A DNA stretch of 32,234 nt from Poronia punctata (lineage: Eukaryota; Ascomycota; Sordariomycetes; Xylariales; Xylariaceae). Below the pieces are notes generated by a model, which had not been told where the DNA came from, ran no database searches, and saw nothing but the letters and a program-made list of their open reading frames with translations. Location of the stretch: assembly GCA_022579005.1 (NCBI GenBank), contig MU401593.1:1-32234 (forward strand). The letters run 5' to 3'. The position numbers were made by a program, and so were the translations under genes. Below are positions 20,197 through 31,142 of this stretch, piece after piece; position 1 is the stretch's first letter, and the number at the start of each line of letters is the position of its first letter.

Positions 20197-20817
20197 GGGG
20201 AATACGTCGGGGATAGGTGAGTACCTAGACTACCTAAGGTATGCTAGATAGGGTCTCTATCGTCTTCGAAATGGAATTATGATCCCGACTTTCAATAAAA
20301 CAATTTCATCTGGTCCCGTTAGGTACCTACCATCCAAGGTAACAAAGTTGACTTGCACTTGCAGGGCATGACGAAACCGAGAAATCTCCGTTCACCGATC
20401 GGTAAATCCATCCTAAATCCACATTTGATGTTCTCCCTGTATGGAATATGAAGACGACGAAGGTTAGAATCATTTATACTGACAGGTTGAAGGTGTACTA
20501 AGTTCCTATTAGAAATAATTCACGTAAATGCCTTTCTACATTACGTACAAAAAGACGTCACTCAAGATGAACTTGGAAGGTGTAGCACCTGCAGGCTTAA
20601 AGGACGTATGTACATCACGTGATAACAGCTATCTGCAGCCGCTTTTGTCAGTGCGTCAGGGCTAGCGCCGGTTTTCGGCATTGGATCAAGATAGCTTATC
20701 ATTGGGCTGACGGGCTCATAGACTGCATTCCATTATAATTTCATGGTAGTAGAATTTTAACGCAGGAGAACAAAATGTTGTTTCGGTCAGACTGATAAAC
20801 CATCTTGATAGACTTGT

Positions 20818-20833
20818 AAGCCTCGGGAGGCTT
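20818..20833. repeat. Small inverted repeat upstream of serine dehydratase
   Basis: AAGCCTC and GAGGCTT are separated by GG, a perfect 7-bp stem about 130 nt before the serine dehydratase ATG. It includes a CCTCGG. It may be a dimeric regulator site or a leader hairpin. The rest of 20197-20962 shows nothing coding. Confidence 0.4.
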
Positions 20834-20962
20834 TAGAAGTCTTCGACGACGAGGTCTTTGTTTCCTTGTTTTTTTTTGCGGTGACTAGCTAGACCCCTTT
20901 GAGTCGGCTCACTTGGCGCCATCGGGCAGTCGACGCTACCGTACAAGCTACCCTTATCTACA

Positions 20963-23098
20963 ATGAGGCGGGCCACTGCGCAACAGCTTCGGCTGTTGCA
21001 ATGTCTATTTCGGAGCCAGACCCGTCTACAATCAACTGTAGCCTGGCGAAAGAATGCCAATGGCCCAACACAAAGCCGGTCGTCTAGATTGCCTATCCGG
21101 ATAGCGCAGTCTCACCATGCTCGATCTTTCACCGACCAGAAGCAAGGCTCGGACAATATCGAGCATGGGGAAACGGGGTCCTACAGCGAAGCCGATCATG
21201 AACATGCCGTCATCTCAACATTTGATCTGTTCTCCATCGGAATTGGCCCTTCTTCGTCTCACACAGTCGGCCCCATGCGCGCTGGCAATATTTTCGTATC
21301 TGATCTCCACGAGGCCGGACTCCTCCACAAGGTCCGTAGGATCCGGATTTCCATATATGGCAGTCTCGCACTTACAGGAGAGGGCCACATGACGCCATCT
21401 GCCCTACTTCTCGGTCTGGAGAGCGCCGATGTCGAGACCGTCGACACGTCGTATGTGCCTGCTCGCTTCGCACAGATCAAGAAGGAAAAGAAGCTTCATC
21501 TTGGCCAGGGGCTGCCAGGTGGTAAGGGGGTAGAGATCGCCTTTGATTATGAGCGCGACTTCAAATGGGAGTGGGCGCGCAAACTACCGATGCACAGTAA
21601 CGGGATGCGCTTCAGCGTGTTCGATGAGGAGGGTATGCCGTTGGCAACAAACGACTTGTTCAGTGTTGGCGGTGGATTCGTCGTGAACGGTGCGCTTTCG
21701 AAAGGTCCTCAGCAACAGTCTCCGGTTAGCCAGAACCCCGAAGTCGGCCAATCAGAGGCCAAAGAACTGCAGGTTGAGAATGGCGGGAGTCCGGCAGATC
21801 TAGCCGAGAACATGTTTTACAAGGAGATCAGACGATCAGATGCTGCCGAAGGCCGTCGTACTGGTTCTGAGATCAAGCCTCTCGACTCGGCCGACGAACC
21901 AAAAGCCTTGGTTGATGCCAAAACTTCCGCCCCTCCTTCCGGTTCCGTAGATCCGATACCCATCAACGACGAACCAGGCGCTAAGAAACCTCGCTTCCCT
22001 TTCCGGGACGGGAAGAGCTTGTTGGCATTGTGTAACAAACACAACCTGACTATTGCCCAGTTAGTATACGAGAACGAGAAAAGCCATGGATACACGGACG
22101 AGGAGATCCACGAAAAGGTCTTCCGCATATGGGATGTCATGGACCAGAGCATTCTGGAGGGTGTCCAGGCCCCGCAAGATAGTACTTTACCGGGGTCCTT
22201 GAAGCTGCACAGACGAGCCCCGGGTTTGTATAAGCGACTAACACGAGGTCTCTACCCGACGGCTGTTCCCAACCTAGCGACCTCGGACATGCGAGGGGAG
22301 CTGTCGTCACCGAGCGCAACAAATTCCGGCTCGGCCAATGGTGTCCAAACAACAGACCACCTGAAATCCGGGACAGCGGCTTTAAGTCGGAAAGGCACCA
22401 ACGGCAAAAGAGGTCCGCCACGTGTCCACGGCTCCATCTACCACCCAATCATGCCCTCTCCCCAGCGCCGGACAGCACTTCCTGTAATGGACTACCTAAA
22501 CGTATACGCCATCGCCGTCAACGAGACAAACGCGGGAGGTGGCCGTATCGTGACCGCGCCCACAAACGGCGCCGCGGGAATCATCCCGTCCGTGCTAAAA
22601 TACACAATCGAGTTCATCAGCGACGACCCGGAGCGCGACATCCTCACCTTCCTACTAACAGCCTCGGCCATCGGCATGCTCTACAAGCGAGGCGCCACCA
22701 TCTCGGCAGCCGAGGGCGGCTGCATGGCCGAAGTAGGCGTCGCCTGCTCCATGGCCGCCGGCGCCTTCGCGGCCTGCATGGGCGCCAGCCCGGAAACCAT
22801 CGAGCAGGCGGCCGAGATAGGCATCGAGCATAACCTGGGTCTGACCTGCGATCCAATCGGCGGCCTGGTCCAGGCCCCGTGCATCGAGCGGAACGCCCTG
22901 GGCGCCGTCAAGGCCATCTGCAGCGCCAACCTGGCTCTTAGCTCGGAGGCTGGCACGCAAAAGGTCAGTCTCGATGATGCCATTCGCGCCATGCGCCTCA
23001 CCGCCCAGGGCATGAGGAACGAGTTCAAGGAAACCAGTCTTAGTGGTCTTGCTACTAGTGTACCGCTTAATATCCCCGTAAGCGTACCGGATTGCTAG
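20963..23098 (+). CDS. Iron-sulfur L-serine dehydratase, bacterial type, mitochondrial
   Basis: A 711-aa intronless protein predicted to convert L-serine to pyruvate and ammonia with a [4Fe-4S] cluster instead of pyridoxal phosphate. Residues 1-55 form an Arg/Gln/Ser-rich mitochondrial presequence. The beta domain starts at [18 protein letters not shown] (87-104) and ends near [10 protein letters not shown] (234-243). The alpha domain (about 344-711) has [10 protein letters not shown] (531-540) and cluster cysteines C587, C629 and C640; the 42- and 11-residue spacings fit bacterial enzymes. The protein ends in PDC, so the final residue C711 may be the fourth ligand, as in tail-in-mouth bacterial serine deaminases. 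Two low-complexity insertions (about 247-343 and 431-499) make it much longer than the bacterial enzymes of roughly 450 residues. A GTAAGC donor-like site near the end, at the NIPVS codons, is presumed unused because splicing would remove the terminal cysteine. Confidence 0.92.
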   Translation: MRRATAQQLRLLQCLFRSQTRLQSTVAWRKNANGPTQSRSSRLPIRIAQSHHARSFTDQKQGSDNIEHGETGSYSEADHEHAVISTFDLFSIGIGPSSSHTVGPMRAGNIFVSDLHEAGLLHKVRRIRISIYGSLALTGEGHMTPSALLLGLESADVETVDTSYVPARFAQIKKEKKLHLGQGLPGGKGVEIAFDYERDFKWEWARKLPMHSNGMRFSVFDEEGMPLATNDLFSVGGGFVVNGALSKGPQQQSPVSQNPEVGQSEAKELQVENGGSPADLAENMFYKEIRRSDAAEGRRTGSEIKPLDSADEPKALVDAKTSAPPSGSVDPIPINDEPGAKKPRFPFRDGKSLLALCNKHNLTIAQLVYENEKSHGYTDEEIHEKVFRIWDVMDQSILEGVQAPQDSTLPGSLKLHRRAPGLYKRLTRGLYPTAVPNLATSDMRGELSSPSATNSGSANGVQTTDHLKSGTAALSRKGTNGKRGPPRVHGSIYHPIMPSPQRRTALPVMDYLNVYAIAVNETNAGGGRIVTAPTNGAAGIIPSVLKYTIEFISDDPERDILTFLLTASAIGMLYKRGATISAAEGGCMAEVGVACSMAAGAFAACMGASPETIEQAAEIGIEHNLGLTCDPIGGLVQAPCIERNALGAVKAICSANLALSSEAGTQKVSLDDAIRAMRLTAQGMRNEFKETSLSGLATSVPLNIPVSVPDC

Positions 23099-23863
23099 TT
23101 TCATTTTTTTTACTTGGTATCCTCCCGGATCTTTCTTATTTCTGTGATGAAGTATCTCATCACTGTTGGGCTCAGGCCGGGAAACAAAGTCACAATTGAT
23201 AATTGCGTGCGTATGAATATTAGATGGATGGATGGATTAAAGCAGGAACGGACCGGCGTTATTGGCGAAAAAAGACCACATAGTTAAACTTTCGATATCT
23301 TACTTGTCGACGGTCGTTTATGGGGTTAGACTTTGCGACGTTTGTTTTTATCCAGATAGCCAAACACTTTAAGACAGTAAACTTTCCACACTAGAGCAAT
23401 TATCTTGCAAATGTCTCCTCGGCTACTCCCTCCCTATCTTCCTCTTCTCTCGCCCCCGTCTTGCTACCTACGAGTAAGTACTTAGTTATGAGAGGTACGA
23501 ATACCTAGGTATGACTAGATCTGGTTCATGAATGGCACCATAGTAACCTAACCACAAGCCCGTCTCGTACTGTACTCTCGTCAACCTGCATGCATGCATG
23601 CCCATCTTCCGGGCGGTGGATTACGTACGTAGGCCCGCACCGCACGCAAACGCGTCTCAGATCACGCATGAAACAAAATTTGCGCAGCATATATTAATAA
23701 GCGTTGGTGTTTCTTCACTTTAATACGTGTACATTGTGCTTACCTGCTCTGCTGTTGGCTGGGTAGGAGTAGGAGTACGTATTTCCGACTTTCACAGCAG
23801 CGTTAGGTAATTAGTAGTCCGCGGAGAAAGAATTTCCCCAAATCCCACCGGGGGATAAAAATG

Positions 23864-23890
23864 ATCCATCCATCCATCCATCCATCCATC
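23864..23890. repeat. (ATCC)n microsatellite
   Basis: Just under seven tandem copies of ATCC; TGCATGCATGC runs lie nearby on the right. Confidence 0.9.
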
Positions 23891-24905
23891 GCCATGGAAT
23901 TGGGATGAGTAATATAAGGTAGGTAGGTATGCATGCATGCACTGCGAGCACAACAAGCACGCGCGCACTTATTTATTTATGAGTCCACGTAAGCTTCGAC
24001 ATACTAAATCCAAATCCCGTATTCAAGTAAGAAAGTTGTTTGATTCCCTGGAAAAAAAAGGACGTGAGTAGGTAGGTAGTGCCAGGGGCCCAGATGACGT
24101 GAGCCGAGATCGGCCAAACGAGCGAGCCATTCTCCTTGATGATGTTTACTTTTTCCCCAGGTGCAAAGACCTGTTTGATGGTATGAGACAAGCCAGTTGG
24201 ACAATTGGTAGCCCTAGGTTAGGTACATGGGAAGGCTACGAGTAGTAGTAGATACCTACTTGGAAGTTGGCCAAGATCCGCAGCAGATTGTCGACGACTA
24301 CGAGTACCTAGATCGATGTTCGTCCCCGGATCTATTTAATATTGTTTTGCTTGGTTCCTCCATCGACTTGGCATGGTAGATTTTTCTGGGCGTTCCCAAA
24401 AAAATCCGGGGTGAGTGACGGAGCCGTACGCACTCCAGATTTTCCTATTTGTGACCATTGCGACACGCCGTTGTCGGCCTCCCAAAAAATCATGCTTAGA
24501 AATAATTGTAATCTGTTGCGTTAAAACGCAAAATCAAGTCACTGGGCGTTACAGGATAATTACAAATAACGTCAAATTAACATACCTGGTTGGCATCTTT
24601 ACCAATTCTCTATTTTTGACATACCGTTGTAGAAGAGACAGCAATTCTTATCCCAGGTTGACCCTCTTAGCACGGACATTTTGTAGTTGACAATAGGTCT
24701 TATATAAAGTACCTATACGATACTGAGAGATGGCTATGATATTTTTCGAGGTCGTCTATTTTACCCTTTTTGGCGTCTTATCAAGCGGATGATTTCTTCC
24801 CCTCTGTATGAACAATTGAAACTCGTAAGAGGCTTGTAAGAGGTGCTGCTGGTTCGTTACACCAAGAGCCTACCATGAACTTGAAGCATCGCTCAATACC
24901 TGCCC

Positions 24906-24931
24906 TTGAATCTTGAATCTTGAATCTTGAA
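24906..24931. repeat. (TTGAATC)3.7 tandem repeat
   Basis: A perfect 7-bp unit in three full copies plus a partial fourth, in intergenic DNA. Confidence 0.9.
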
Positions 24932-27419
24932 GCCTACGAGTAGAAATTGGCTTGTAAGGAGATGTCTCCACGTAAAAATTAAATCCGACGGTTGTAGCCG
25001 GTTTAAAGCGGTAAAGGCTAAAGAAAGAAGCTGAGCGGAAATGAGGCTTAGACCGTTCATTTCGGAGCTATGGAGCTATTAGAGTCATGGAGACTGGCAC
25101 CATGTCTCCTTGATGATTCGTTTTTCTGTGCTAGACTGACGGGAACGATTGTTTCGGTATTTTTAAACTGTGGTCCTTTCAAGAATTTTCCAACGGGTGG
25201 AGTCTCGGCAAGCTGCGGTCATTAAATCGCGATCGATGGTGAAGAATTATGAGCAAGGGTTGAGACTGGAAATGAAAGAATAAAGAACAGTTGCATTATG
25301 GATTAATTCAATGTAACACCGGCAATAAAAACAACAGGGGCGAAAGAAAGCTTAAAATTTTGTTTCTGTCAATTCTTGAAATTTTTCCAATGGCTGAATG
25401 AATCTGGTAGGAGAAAAGATTCCATAAACGTCATCTGAAAATCTGTCAACCAATAGCAACGCCCAAACCCTAGACATCTAGACAGACACTGCAAGCATCT
25501 GCCAGGAACAGGTTAAGATTTTTGGATGGATGTGACACAGGGGTGTTGCAGTAGCCTAGCAACCTTGTAAATAAATTTTTACAATGAAGGCGACAGGAAA
25601 AATCTCAGTCTAGTAACATAGAACCATGTCCCGGCCTAGGATTGGACGGGTGTCAACTGCGGCTCTCAAAACGGACAGCCTCCCTTCGGAGAGATAGTGG
25701 ATTTTATAGGGTAACGATCGAGTAACAAGCCCCGCCTCGCAGCGGCTAGAAGCGAAGGAGACCCCGCGAGGCTCTAATAGGTAGGATATATCTTACGTCT
25801 TAGACTTTCACGATGGCTTCAAATCAGGGGATGTGGGACCTGGGAGACGAAATTTTTCGTTCTAGCCTTGCAGGAAACAAAGAAAGCCCACTAATCCAAT
25901 GGTGGAGTTGAAAGAACTTGAGTGGGAATCCGGAGGTACTAGCGGTAGTCTTGTAGGTAGCCTGCTCTGCAATATAGAACGGACCAGAGTAAAAGCGACG
26001 CTTGCCTTGGATTAGGTACTTGCTGACTTGCAGACCTGGCCGGCCGGGTACCTACTTCCAGTTGTATTACGGTGAGCAATTCAAAGTTGCACCTCCTGTA
26101 TCATATGTTTTTTCTGGCCCACCACCGTCCACAGTCCAGCCACACCGGAGACTGCCGAAAGTGAATATGTATGTTTTGGAAATGATATGATATCAACTGG
26201 TACGAGAAGAGTCGTACTCGACCTGGTACGTGTATGTAGGATACTGCTTATATGGTGTGAAAGACTATACGATCCTATCCGTGGGAAAGTTTAACGTTGG
26301 TAACAAAACGGATGTTGCGTCGATCTTTTGCTGTAGGGCTGGATATAGTCGATTTCCTATTCCGGGGTTGCAATGAGCGCCGACTGAGCCATATAATTGG
26401 ATAATGACTCCAAGTCTGAAAAGGGCAACTTCATCTTCCACGCATTTCTAGATACAACCTCCTCTATCTGCGAGTACGAGTAGCGTCGAGTTACAAAGCG
26501 CCGAATAGCATATGCCCTATATTTACGTATACGTACGTGAAGATGATGTGTTCCTTGCTATTGGAAAATAGGCTACGTGCCTACCCACTCATTGCTCCTC
26601 TGTAGTCACGATATACCGCTGTTGACATCTGTTACGTGTAACTTGCTCGTATAAGTTACCATGTACGCCTCTAGGTAATGTCAAATGCTACCGTCAGAGA
26701 CCACGTCTTATCTTCTCACATTAAACTTCAATTATACCATATAACATTCGAGTTGCACCATATGCTGTCTACCACCTTCATGCAGCTTTTGGCGAGAGCC
26801 CATACGTGTATGTTTTTCGGTACTTGGAGGACAAGGGTGGTAAAGGGCGCAAATGCAATGGTGGAATGGTAGAACGCGTTGTGATACTGTCACTGCTATG
26901 GTGGGTACACCAGTTCCTGATTAGGTGCTTGTTGTGGGATATTTCACCCACTGGAATTTCACATGCGGTAGGTAATACAGCACATCGATGGCCCGGGAGC
27001 TGCCCTGATTTTCCGTCCTGGTGACCACTTCTCATGTACAGAAAATGCGGCGCTAGCCGGCCGAACCACTAGAAAGATTCTATGACACATAATTACTCGA
27101 TGGAAAGCCTGACAGACACTGTTAGGCCTGTTTGTGTTTTTGCGTTACAGTCCTTTTTGTCTCCTTGAATTGAAAGGAGTCACAGACAAGAAACGAGATG
27201 TGTAGATATAATAGTTACGGGTGCCCTCGCCACTTTTATCATGATTCAGAATGTTATACCATTTGCGATTCTTTACCCATATTCCGTTCGTTTACCACTG
27301 GCCTTAGCATTTGATTTCAACCCTTAAGCAGACAACTTTTTACATACATTTCCAACTCTGACAAATAAGATCGCAACTAATCGCACAAGACTCATATTCT
27401 GCAAAAATACAGTCGGAAA

Positions 27420-27758
27420 TCAACCAAGATCATAACGCTGCTTCAGCATTGTATTCTGGTTGATTAAACCAGTTTTGGTGTCAATCGTCGTGCAGACCTC
27501 TTCCAGGGTGCATCTCTGAACCAATCAGGTCCCAAGGATCTGGTCGTTCACCACCAAAACAGGATAGACCCTTTTTGTCCAGTGGTTTAATACGTTGATC
27601 GTACATCGTTCCTACAATCTGGAAGGGCTCTTCAGACGTTGACGACGGATCGGAGAAGTGGGAACGGGCATCTGGTCGCTCAGCAGATCATATTCGCCCT
27701 GTGAGATTTGCCATATGACATCGATAGTGGGATCATAATAGAACCACAATATTTCCTG
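27420..27758 (-). pseudogene. Possible eroded protein-coding remnant
   Basis: On the minus strand one frame from 27758 to 27420 reads as three plausible protein pieces (for example LWFYYDPTIDVIWQIS, KRVYPVLVVNDQILGT and TIDTKTGLINQNTMLKQRY), broken by TAG at 27612-27614 and TGA at 27525-27527, ending with TGA at 27420-27422. A second minus frame is also open for 69 codons (about 27689-27483). No start codon or splice sites join the pieces convincingly. I do not recognise a family. It may be a decayed gene divergent from the arrestin gene; a chance set of open frames is a real alternative. Confidence 0.3.
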
Positions 27759-27978
27759 GACCCTTCACAAAAATCGCACCTTTAGTGACGTATCACTGTC
27801 GCATACTCCTTTCCGTGCTAAATTATTCTGCCTGCATACTGCGAAGGTGGCATTAGAGGGAGCCGGGCAACGGATCAAACAACACTAGGAAAGCACTACC
27901 GGCACTTCCAAAAGCCACACACCAACCTACAAACAATTTTTGGCAGGAACGGCTTGTTCGGCCTGTATCTACGCAAAG

Positions 27979-29547
27979 ATGCCGCACCGCGTGGTTGACT
28001 TTCTTTTCGCTTCCAACGACAGCATTCACAACATCAAGCAAACCGTCCAACGCCACGCAGTTCCAGCGGGGCGAGGTGGACGACCAAAGGGGCGACAACA
28101 GCGCACTCGCTCATCTGATGGGTCTACTGGCACCGTTGAAGATGATATCATGCCACATCCGAAGTTGTCGGGCTTGTTGAAAGAGAAGCCGAAGGAACAT
28201 CACCGGCTGAACTTCCCGGGATTGCATCTGGTTGCCCACAAGTCGCAGAAAGACCTGTCGCAAAACCCACATGCGTCATTGGACTGGAAGATTGAGTCAG
28301 CTCCCGCCGTTCTGCATGGCACTCCGGAAGAAAGCACTGGGGCCTTGGTATCGGGGCAATTGCTACTATGTGTGAAAGACGAATCTCTCGAGGTAGAAAG
28401 CTTGAAGGCTAAGCTCGATATTCACATCACGCAGAAGAAGCCTTATAGCAGCCATTGCCAGGATTGTGCGAACCAAAAGACAGAAGTCAAGAGTTGGTCG
28501 TTTTTGACCGAGCCTACTGCGCTCCCACAACGTGAGTAACTCTTCCACTCGAGGACTTCCTTGCCGCTTTTAGATAGGTCAATAGGCTAACAGAGTGACA
28601 CAGGGACACACGAATTCCCGTTCTCAGTATTATTAGACGGTAGCCTTCCTGCCACGACAGATAACCACCTTCTCTCGATTCAGTATGTCTTCACGGCAGA
28701 AGCACGAACACGGGACGGCGATCTGCCACTTAAAATGAGCCGTACAATTCACGTTCGCCGCTCACTGCCGGTGCCCGACATGCCCCACCACAGCTTGCGC
28801 GTCTTTCCACCCACCAATATAACGGCAAGCGTGCACTTCGACTCGGTTGTCCATCCACACGCAAACAGCAGCTTTTCACTCCGGCTCAATGGAATTGGCA
28901 AACATAATCAGAACGCCCACAGTGTCGAATACTGGAAGTTGAAGAGGCTGTCCTGGAAACTGGAAGAACATGTGACGACGGTGGCATCACCGTGTCAGAA
29001 GCACGCGCTAAAGGCGTCTTCACTAGATACGAGCGAAGACGGAAGTGAAGCGAAGAAAGGCATTACACGAACGGATGCTCGCGTCATTTCGCATGGTGAT
29101 ATGCACTCGGGTTGGAAAGCAGACTACTATTCGACCGATGGTAGTATCGAAGCTGAAGTCGAGTACGGTGTCGGCGGGCCATCGCGACCCGTCAGTTGCG
29201 ACATGCGAAGAAGCGACGGCACCAGCATTACACATAGGCTCGTGGTAGAAATGGTGGTGGCACAAGAATATGCGCCACTGGCCCACACCCGTCACATTAC
29301 TCCCACGGGAGTAGCACGCATTCTGCGCATGAACTTCGGCGTCAGTATCACGGACCGGGCAGGTCTCGGTGTCAGTTGGGACAATGAGGCGCCGCCCATT
29401 TATCAAGATGTTCCTCCGTCACCGCCCTCGTACTCGATAGCTACGATTCAGCATGGCAGCGTGGAGGATTTGACCTTGTCGCCCATGACAGCAAGCGGTA
29501 GGACGACGCCTATGGATGATAGGGAAGAGAGTCCGCCTTATCAGTAA
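27979..29547 (+). CDS. Ldb19/Art1-type alpha-arrestin (two exons)
   Basis: Exons are 27979-28531 and 28604-29547, giving 498 aa; the 72-nt intron has donor GTGAGT, branch CTAAC and acceptor CAG. The frame is joined at LPQ-R-THEFPFS. The product is an arrestin-related trafficking adaptor that should recruit a Rsp5/NEDD4-type ubiquitin ligase to plasma-membrane transporters for endocytosis. The arrestin N-domain includes GALVSGQLLLCVKDESLEVE (about 121-140) and HEFPFSVLLDGSLPA; a variable insertion with Cys, Glu and Lys lies at about 305-340. Two PPxY ligase-binding motifs are present near the C-terminus: PPIY (448-451) and PPSY (458-461). The last residues, SPPYQ, are an incomplete third. The N-terminus (1-70) is basic and disordered-looking. 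Family assignment to Ldb19 (Pfam LDB19) is by pattern and order. The start at 27979 is the first ATG in frame. Confidence 0.85.
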
Positions 29548-31142
29548 ATCACCATTGTCGTGGCAGGACAAGAGCTTGCCTCGAGCAGTAACATAATAAT
29601 AGCTCATCTTCATGATGCAAGTACATAGCATCCTTCTCCTTTTTTTTTCTTTTTTTCTTTTCTCTTCACAGCTGGCGTTAAGGGGGGCTGGAAAACAAAA
29701 ATGAGCGTCTTATCAGGTTGCTTTTGGTCGGCGGACTGGACTTTTTACGCAAAATACCCCAAAAGTTGATTGTTTTAAGTGGACAAACTTTGTCAGGTCG
29801 GGATCAGAAAAAGGGTACGACTCATAGATAGATGCCATAACGCAAGGACACAACAAGAATGTGGGCAAGATCCCGCAAGGTCAATCAAAGCGGCCTTTTC
29901 CTGTATTTGATATTCAATAATGATAATGCAATAGTGCAACTCCTCATAGCTTTTTTTTTTATCATGTGTTTGTTTTGAAAAGCTCATCAACTTTGATCAC
30001 TAATAGTTTTGGTGGCCTTTCTGAGCCCCTATTTATGCAGACCCCCATTTACAAAGATGTGATCAAAGATATTGTAGTCAATCCAGCACGAGGTAATGCT
30101 CTACGTCTAGACCGGCTATATTGCAAGCTATGTCGAATATCTGTTTACGAACATTTATAGTCACATTTTGATGCAAGCGAACATGTTTTTTTTTAGGGTC
30201 AATGAGTGACTGAGATTACTACCTAAAATCTGCGAGAACCCTTCTTTTCTTTTTTGGAAACCATTCCCAGACAAGTGTAAACAATGTTGTAACTTTCCAT
30301 CAGAAGAAAAGAAAAAAAAAGAGTGGAGAGGAGAGGAGAGGAAAGAAGGAGGAGGAGGAGTGAGCGAGCGGGGAAAAAAAAGTGTGTGTGTGTGTGTGTG
30401 TAGAAGAAGAGAAAAAGAAGTCGTTTTCTTTTCTGTAACTCTTTCAACTAACTGCATACAGAATTTTTGCTCGGTTCCTTTCTCTTTGGGGTTTTTGGTT
30501 GTGATGATTTTTTGAATTTTGAACTTTTTTTTGGTAGAGAGGAGAGGAGAGGAGATGATGATGATGGAGAATGAATTAAGAAAAGGCATTACAGAATATG
30601 CATTATGATTATGATTAAGAATAAGAATAAGAAGATTAGAAAAATAATAGAGAATAAGAAAGATTAGGAAGAAAAGAAAGCCCACCCTCCCTTGCCCACA
30701 AAGGCGAAAAAAGTGTTGAAGAGAAAAAAAGGTCATTCATTGAATTGAATGATTGGCCCTTTTTTCGTTGCTACACTTTACGCCTGGGATATTTTTTTTT
30801 TTGGAATTTTTTCGCTTTTCTGGGTTTGTTTTGTGGTAGTAAGGTTAAATAGGTATGTAGTTTAGGAGATGATGAGATAGGAAAAGAGACATAGGAAAAG
30901 AGACATAGGAAAAGAGACATAGGAAAAGAGACATAGGAAAAGAGACATAGGAAAAGAGACATAGGAAAAGAGACATAGGAAAAGTTGTAGAAATGAATGT
31001 TTAAGAAACAGTGGCGGATGGTGTCAGGACGTCCACCAATGTTTCGTGACAATGTCAAAAACTCGGGGATTCCTGTACCGTCCCCTTGGTTATCTCGGCA
31101 GTATATTTGCTGCTGATAGACAGACAAACACATGTCCATCTA
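29548..31142. other. Intergenic spacer rich in simple repeats
   Basis: Purine-rich and T-rich runs on the plus strand, a (GT)10 tract (30382-30401), GAGGA-type repeats (about 30330-30360 and 30540-30555), and the 14-bp minisatellite listed separately. Long minus-strand frames here are products of these repeats, not genes. Confidence 0.6.
30877..30984. repeat. 14-bp minisatellite, 7.7 copies
   Basis: The unit ATAGGAAAAGAGAC repeats seven full times plus ten bases with no mismatch visible. On the minus strand it opens a frame of repeating Met-Ser-Leu-Phe type residues, which I treat as an artefact. Confidence 0.95.

Larger units (their letters stand above)
23099..27419. other. Long gene-poor region
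   Basis: About 4.3 kb without a supported coding frame. It contains ATCC repeats (23864-23890), GCAT-rich palindromic runs near 23590 and 23932, a TTGAATC repeat (24906-24931), and TACGAGTA octamers at 23469, 24237, 24299, 24935 and 26475. I recognise no transposon, tRNA or rRNA. Confidence 0.55.

Noticed and set aside
18469..23098. P450 plus neighbours as a secondary-metabolite cluster
   Set aside because: No polyketide synthase, peptide synthetase, terpene cyclase, transporter or pathway regulator is present in the window; neighbours are primary metabolism.
22655..23104. 149-aa minus-strand frame over the serine dehydratase gene
   Set aside because: Shadow of the conserved Fe-S domain coding strand; Gly/Ala/Asp-rich mirror composition.
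24415..24690. 91-aa plus-strand frame in the gene-poor region
   Set aside because: No ATG at its start, no motif, and composition like non-coding DNA.
26866..26890. TGGTAGAACGCG string resembling a tRNA A box
   Set aside because: No matching B box or cloverleaf arms nearby.
27482..27795. Reading the TGA codons of the second minus frame as Trp (mitochondrial code, mitovirus or mitochondrial insert)
   Set aside because: Base composition is not mitochondrial, no polymerase or respiratory motif is seen, and chance or decay explains the stops.
30161..31139. Long minus-strand open frames with repeated Phe, Leu, Ser and Thr-His blocks
   Set aside because: They are produced by the GT tract, the GAGGA runs and the 14-bp minisatellite; composition is not protein-like.
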